Origin: Botryotinia globosa
Taxonomy: Eukaryota > Ascomycota > Leotiomycetes > Helotiales > Sclerotiniaceae
Assembly (NCBI GenBank): GCA_014898425.1
Contig: RCSZ01000006.1
Span: forward strand, 310,001-374,000
Reading direction: 5' to 3'
Length of the DNA: 64,000 nt
Program-made: the position numbers and the translations under genes
Notes under the pieces: generated by a model
Seen by the model: the letters and a program-made list of their open reading frames with translations, nothing else
What the model was told of the DNA's origin: nothing
The model's database searches: none
Shown: positions 60,315 to 64,000 of the stretch, piece by piece
Numbering within the stretch: position 1 is the stretch's first letter
Layout: each line of letters opens with the position of its first letter

Positions 60315-62140
60315 CTAGACCCTCTCCTCATTTTCTGCTTCCGCCTCCTTCAATACCATCTCCCTCTCCAAACTCATCTTTCCCAGCCCCTTTACCCCCC
60401 AAACCCCCACACTCCCCACCCCACACACCACCGCCAACCCCACAAATGGCAAACCCAACCAACCCGTCCACTCTCCCCTCCAAACAAGCCCCAATTCATA
60501 CAGTCCCGCGACCGCCGGTCCCGCCAAAAGCGCACTACTCGTTTCCACCACTGCTATCATTGCGAATATTCTCGCCACGTGTTTCTGATCTACCAATCTC
60601 GTGATTAACGAGCGGACTAGTGAGACGAATCCTGTGCCTAGGGTGTAGATTGTTAGACCGATGATTGTGAGATGGAGGCTTGGGGAGATGGCGATGGTAA
60701 GAGCGCCGAGAATGAGGAAGAGAGAAGAAATCCGGGCGAGGAGGAGGTCTTTGTGGGTTGATGAGAAATGGAATTTGGTTATTAGGAGGGAGGAGAGGAA
60801 GGGAATAAGAAATAGAAGGAGAAGAATGTTGATCAAGGCCCGTAGAGAGAGAATAAGAGAAGCGTGGGATAAGGGGATGGAAAAGCGGGTAGATATGTAG
60901 CGGATGCAAAGTTCGATTGATTGTTGACCTATGACGCGGGTCATAGATGGTAGAAGGAGGAGAAGAACGGGGAGAGTAAGGAGAGGTCGGCTAGTGGTAT
61001 AGAAATTAGATAGACGGCGGGTGATGGTCGGTTTCCGTTTTGGCTTTAAGGACTCATTGAAATCGGATGACGAATCGCTTATGTATTCCGAAGACAAATC
61101 GTCTGGAACCAATATGGATGTTTGTGTTTGAGAGGCATGAAGATGGAGTGTCTCGGGTACAAAAGCGATGAGACATAACAGTCCTGATGTCAAAACAAAT
61201 ACTCCGCAGTATATTGAGATCCATGGAGAATAGACCATAATTGCGGCTGCTACAGTTGGTGCAATAAGTTCTGCGGAGAGTGAAGCACATGCAGCAAAAA
61301 GGAAAGCATTTGCTCTGTTATTTATCAGTGTTAAGAGCTAGAAAACAGAAATCATTTGGATCAATACCTTTCATCTTGAGTAGTAACATCTGAGATGATC
61401 GCATAAAATATTGCGGAAGCGGTCTTTTCACCGCCACCAATGAATTGTAAAAATGGTGCAAACCACACAGCACGGATGGGTAGCATCATCCACTCGCTCA
61501 TAATGAATAATTCAAATAAGAGGGAGAGGAGGAGACCAAGGATTGACAAAGCAAAAACTGGTTTGCGTCCAATTCTGTTTCTATGTCAGATACATTCTTC
61601 TAGAATCATAAGATCAACAATCAAATCGCAAAATATTGACCATGTAACTTTACAGGCATAAAAGAATCGTACTTATCAGCCAATAGTCCATATGGAACAG
61701 CCATGAACATTCCTACATATCGTCAACACCAGTCTCTAATTTTTCTTTTGACGAAGTTCCTCCCTACCTGGCAAAGCTTTCAATGTTTCCAATACCGCAG
61801 TCAAAATATTCAATTCTTCTTGAACCTTATCGCCCTTGCACCTAGCTTCATCAATCGTGCTACTCGGCCCTACACCACTTTGTCCCTGTAGTTCTTCATA
61901 ATGACGATGACACAATATATCCTCATATATACGCATCGATGGTATCCAAGTCAAGTAGATTCCAAACCCAATTATGAAAACTATCGTGGTAAGAAGTAAG
62001 ATAATAATCTGTGGAGAATGCGTTTGACGAATGACAGAGTGTGTGTCAATGGTAGTTGGTCGTGAATGATCAATGAGAGGAGATTCCTCGTCACCATCGC
62101 GCGAGGATCGTGGTTTTGTTTTCGATATAACCTCAGACAT
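60315..62140 (-). CDS. Major facilitator superfamily transporter
   Basis: Four exons, 61768-62140, 61673-61712, 61368-61580 and 60315-61314, give 541 residues. The introns (61713-61767, 61581-61672, 61315-61367) have GT...AG ends (GTAGGG/TGTAG, GTACGA/CATAG, GTATTG/ACAG) and all keep frame. The cytosolic N-terminus (about 1-44) is followed by TM1 (45-66, IIILLLTTIVFIIGFGIYLTWI). After a long first outer loop come TM2 and the MFS loop 2-3 motif A GLLADKNRIGRKP (133-145). Further hydrophobic helices follow, including ASAIFYAIISD and NAFLFAACASLSAELIAP. A charged central loop (SSEYISDSSSDFNESLKPKRK) separates the halves, and the second half ends with a short acidic tail (EAEAENEERV). It is typical of 12-TM drug/H+ antiporter-like fungal MFS proteins. 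The substrate cannot be told. The start at 62140 has a good AAAATG context. Confidence 0.92.
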
Positions 62141-64000
62141 TTTCGCAGATAAATTCAAGTATTGCGCCGGCGCATGAAATATCCAAGAAAAAAGGAGCAA
62201 TTGAGTTATAGAAGAGAAAAGAAAAGAAAAGAAGAAGAAAAAATAAGAGAAATGTAGTATTAAAGAAATACACATAAAATTATATCTTACATATTTTCTA
62301 ACTTTGGGAAACAACAATCAATGTGTTTTCGCAAAGGAATGTCTGATGTCAGAGCGGCACGGCTCGCAGTAATTACCTTCCCTCGAAATAGAAACAACTG
62401 ACCTTATTTGTCGCATGCACGGTGAGATGTACATCAGATGAATCGTACATAAATAATTCGACGTGTTCGCTCCTGATTATATCTCGAGAGAATCAAGACA
62501 GTGTTGGCGTACAGAATGTGTGGTAGAAAGACTTGCTGGGATAAGAGACTAGAGTGTGTAAAGCGAGTAGATGAAGGGGTTGCAAGAGATCGTACCGGAT
62601 GATGACGCGTGGTGCATGGCGTAATTCACGCGCTGATATGGATGCAGGCACGAATTCCATCTTATCATCGCGAAATGGGCAAATGAAAAGTCCCATAGAT
62701 AAAGGAAAGAGGAGCGATTCAGAAAGATCAAACAACCATCTTTGAAAGTCTCAATATTGCCAAATAAGGAAGAGTAAAACATCGGATATATTCTTTACCA
62801 GGTGATTCTTCTTCTTTCCATTACTCTCACCTCTCTGTTGCTACCTCGTGACGCATCTTCATGCCGCACACCATTACACTCCAAGGATCTCGCATTTAAA
62901 TGGATGTAGTGATCTCGAACTCACCCCAATACTTCGGATACCCACAGCTTCGTCGTACGGCTCTTCCAAATCAAAACGGAATTCAAAGTTCAGAGTCATT
63001 CCGATGTCTCTCAATGACAACGATCTCCAACTCCCAACTTGGCAGCTAATATGCATAGTAGCCGACAGACTTCTGTGGCACAATTGAATTTGTTCTAAAG
63101 TATGGAAGTTGGGAAAACATGGCTTCTCGATGCTTCGCAATGACATATAGATCTTCCACTTTCAAGTCCTCATTTGTTCATATCTATCAACGTGTATTTG
63201 TAGCACAATTGAGTTTGTCCCAGAGCATCAAATATAGGAAACTTTGGTTTCTCCAAAGTTCGAACCGAACTGATCGTGTATCTTTCTTATACACAGGGAG
63301 AAAGTTTGTTCTCCTGAGCGTCAATAGTAATTGGATATAGAACGAATTGGTTGAAGTCCCGAAGCAGCTATCTGTCTTGAGTACATGATGTCTAATAATC
63401 AGCTGTTGATCAAATAATGCTCTAGTGGACATAATTTGAGTAGTATGCTTGACGGTCTAAACCTTGATATGCATTTTTATTGTCATTGCAAGGTGTATAG
63501 GATAAATCCAAATCAACTAAGGTTACCTTTTAGCTAAATATATTCTCCAGGGTTGATCTGCGAACCTTGAACTCACGCACTTTTTTGACATGCATTCTGG
63601 ATACACCAACCAATCATAAATCAGCTGGTACTTTCTTGGAATTCCGACGGCTTAGATTAAGGAAAGTCCGACGTAATACTTGGAAGTCTACTTCCATGCG
63701 TTCATGCTATTGTCTGTGCGGTAAGGTTACCAGTATCTGATCCTGATTGCCCCCAATTTCTCAGTCGTACACCCAGAATTTAGAAATTATATGTTTCTCT
63801 GCGAGAAAAGAGATCATTTCAAAGTTAGATGTCTGGGAATGGATTGATCATCCCGTATATGGGTATATGAAGCGGAATCGGCTATCGAGATTGACACAAC
63901 GCTTACAGATTGCTCGGGTCTAAAAGATAGCGTTGACAATTTGACACCTATGAAGGGTATCATTTTACCACATTGTATACCAGCGTAGTGGGTTTAAAGA
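62141..64000. other. MFS upstream region and right flank, no gene
   Basis: 62200-62245 is a GAAAAGAAAAGAAGAAG purine tract (pyrimidine-rich leader of the minus-strand MFS gene). Frames at 62493-62735, 62848-63087, 62874-63146, 63119-63340 and 63187-63432 overlap each other on both strands and show no recognisable domain. No tRNA or other RNA gene seen. Confidence 0.5.

Noticed and set aside
60297..60900. Plus-strand and alternate-frame ORFs over the MFS gene
   Set aside because: Antisense or out-of-frame shadows of the transporter's last exon.
63555..63600. Possible minus-strand tRNA (GAGTTCAAGGTTCGCAG)
   Set aside because: No matching A-box, acceptor stem or anticodon arm could be drawn.

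Overview
The window is nuclear DNA of a filamentous ascomycete (Pezizomycotina). The evidence is short spliceosomal introns (39-198 nt) with CTAAC/TTGAC-like branch points, an Atf1-type bZIP regulator with its fungal stress domains, a fungal GST-like protein with a C-terminal extension, and an MFS transporter. Base composition is strongly two-part: ordinary DNA alternates with extremely A+T-rich blocks whose repeats differ mainly by C:T and G:A transitions. That is the mark of repeat-induced point mutation (RIP). A helotialean or Sclerotiniaceae-like fungus is possible but is only a guess.

Layout. 1-2770: ordinary DNA with microsatellites and no convincing gene. 2771-15242: a transposon graveyard. 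A small hAT element (8-bp target duplication CTACCAAA) contains a pogo/Fot-like element (TA duplication), which contains a Ty3/gypsy retroelement. To its right lie two inverted 273-bp LTR-like repeats and a PIF/Harbinger-like MITE. 15243-30550: gene island with a small membrane protein, a hAT MITE, two convergent paralogous membrane-anchored coiled-coil genes separated by a 799-bp foldback MITE, and the Atf1-like bZIP gene with a long repeat-rich upstream region. 30560-38570: a second AT-rich block with two oppositely oriented solo LTRs (each with its own 5-bp duplication), a MITE inside one of them, a pogo-like element inserted into a minisatellite, and a 433-bp TRIM-like element. 38786-39963: GST-like gene. 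41298-49797: a Ty3/gypsy element with 160-bp LTRs and CATAT duplication, destroyed by RIP but still showing reverse transcriptase and integrase traces. 50590-64000: gene-poor ordinary DNA with a four-exon MFS transporter at 60315-62140 and a few weak small ORFs.

The host genes do not form an obvious cluster. The bZIP factor, the GST-like protein and the MFS exporter would each fit stress or detoxification physiology, but nothing in the sequence ties them into one pathway. The most informative content is the mobile-element stratigraphy, where exact target duplications and inferred empty sites give a relative order of insertions. All boundaries were read by eye; protein families are named from recognised motifs, not from a database search.
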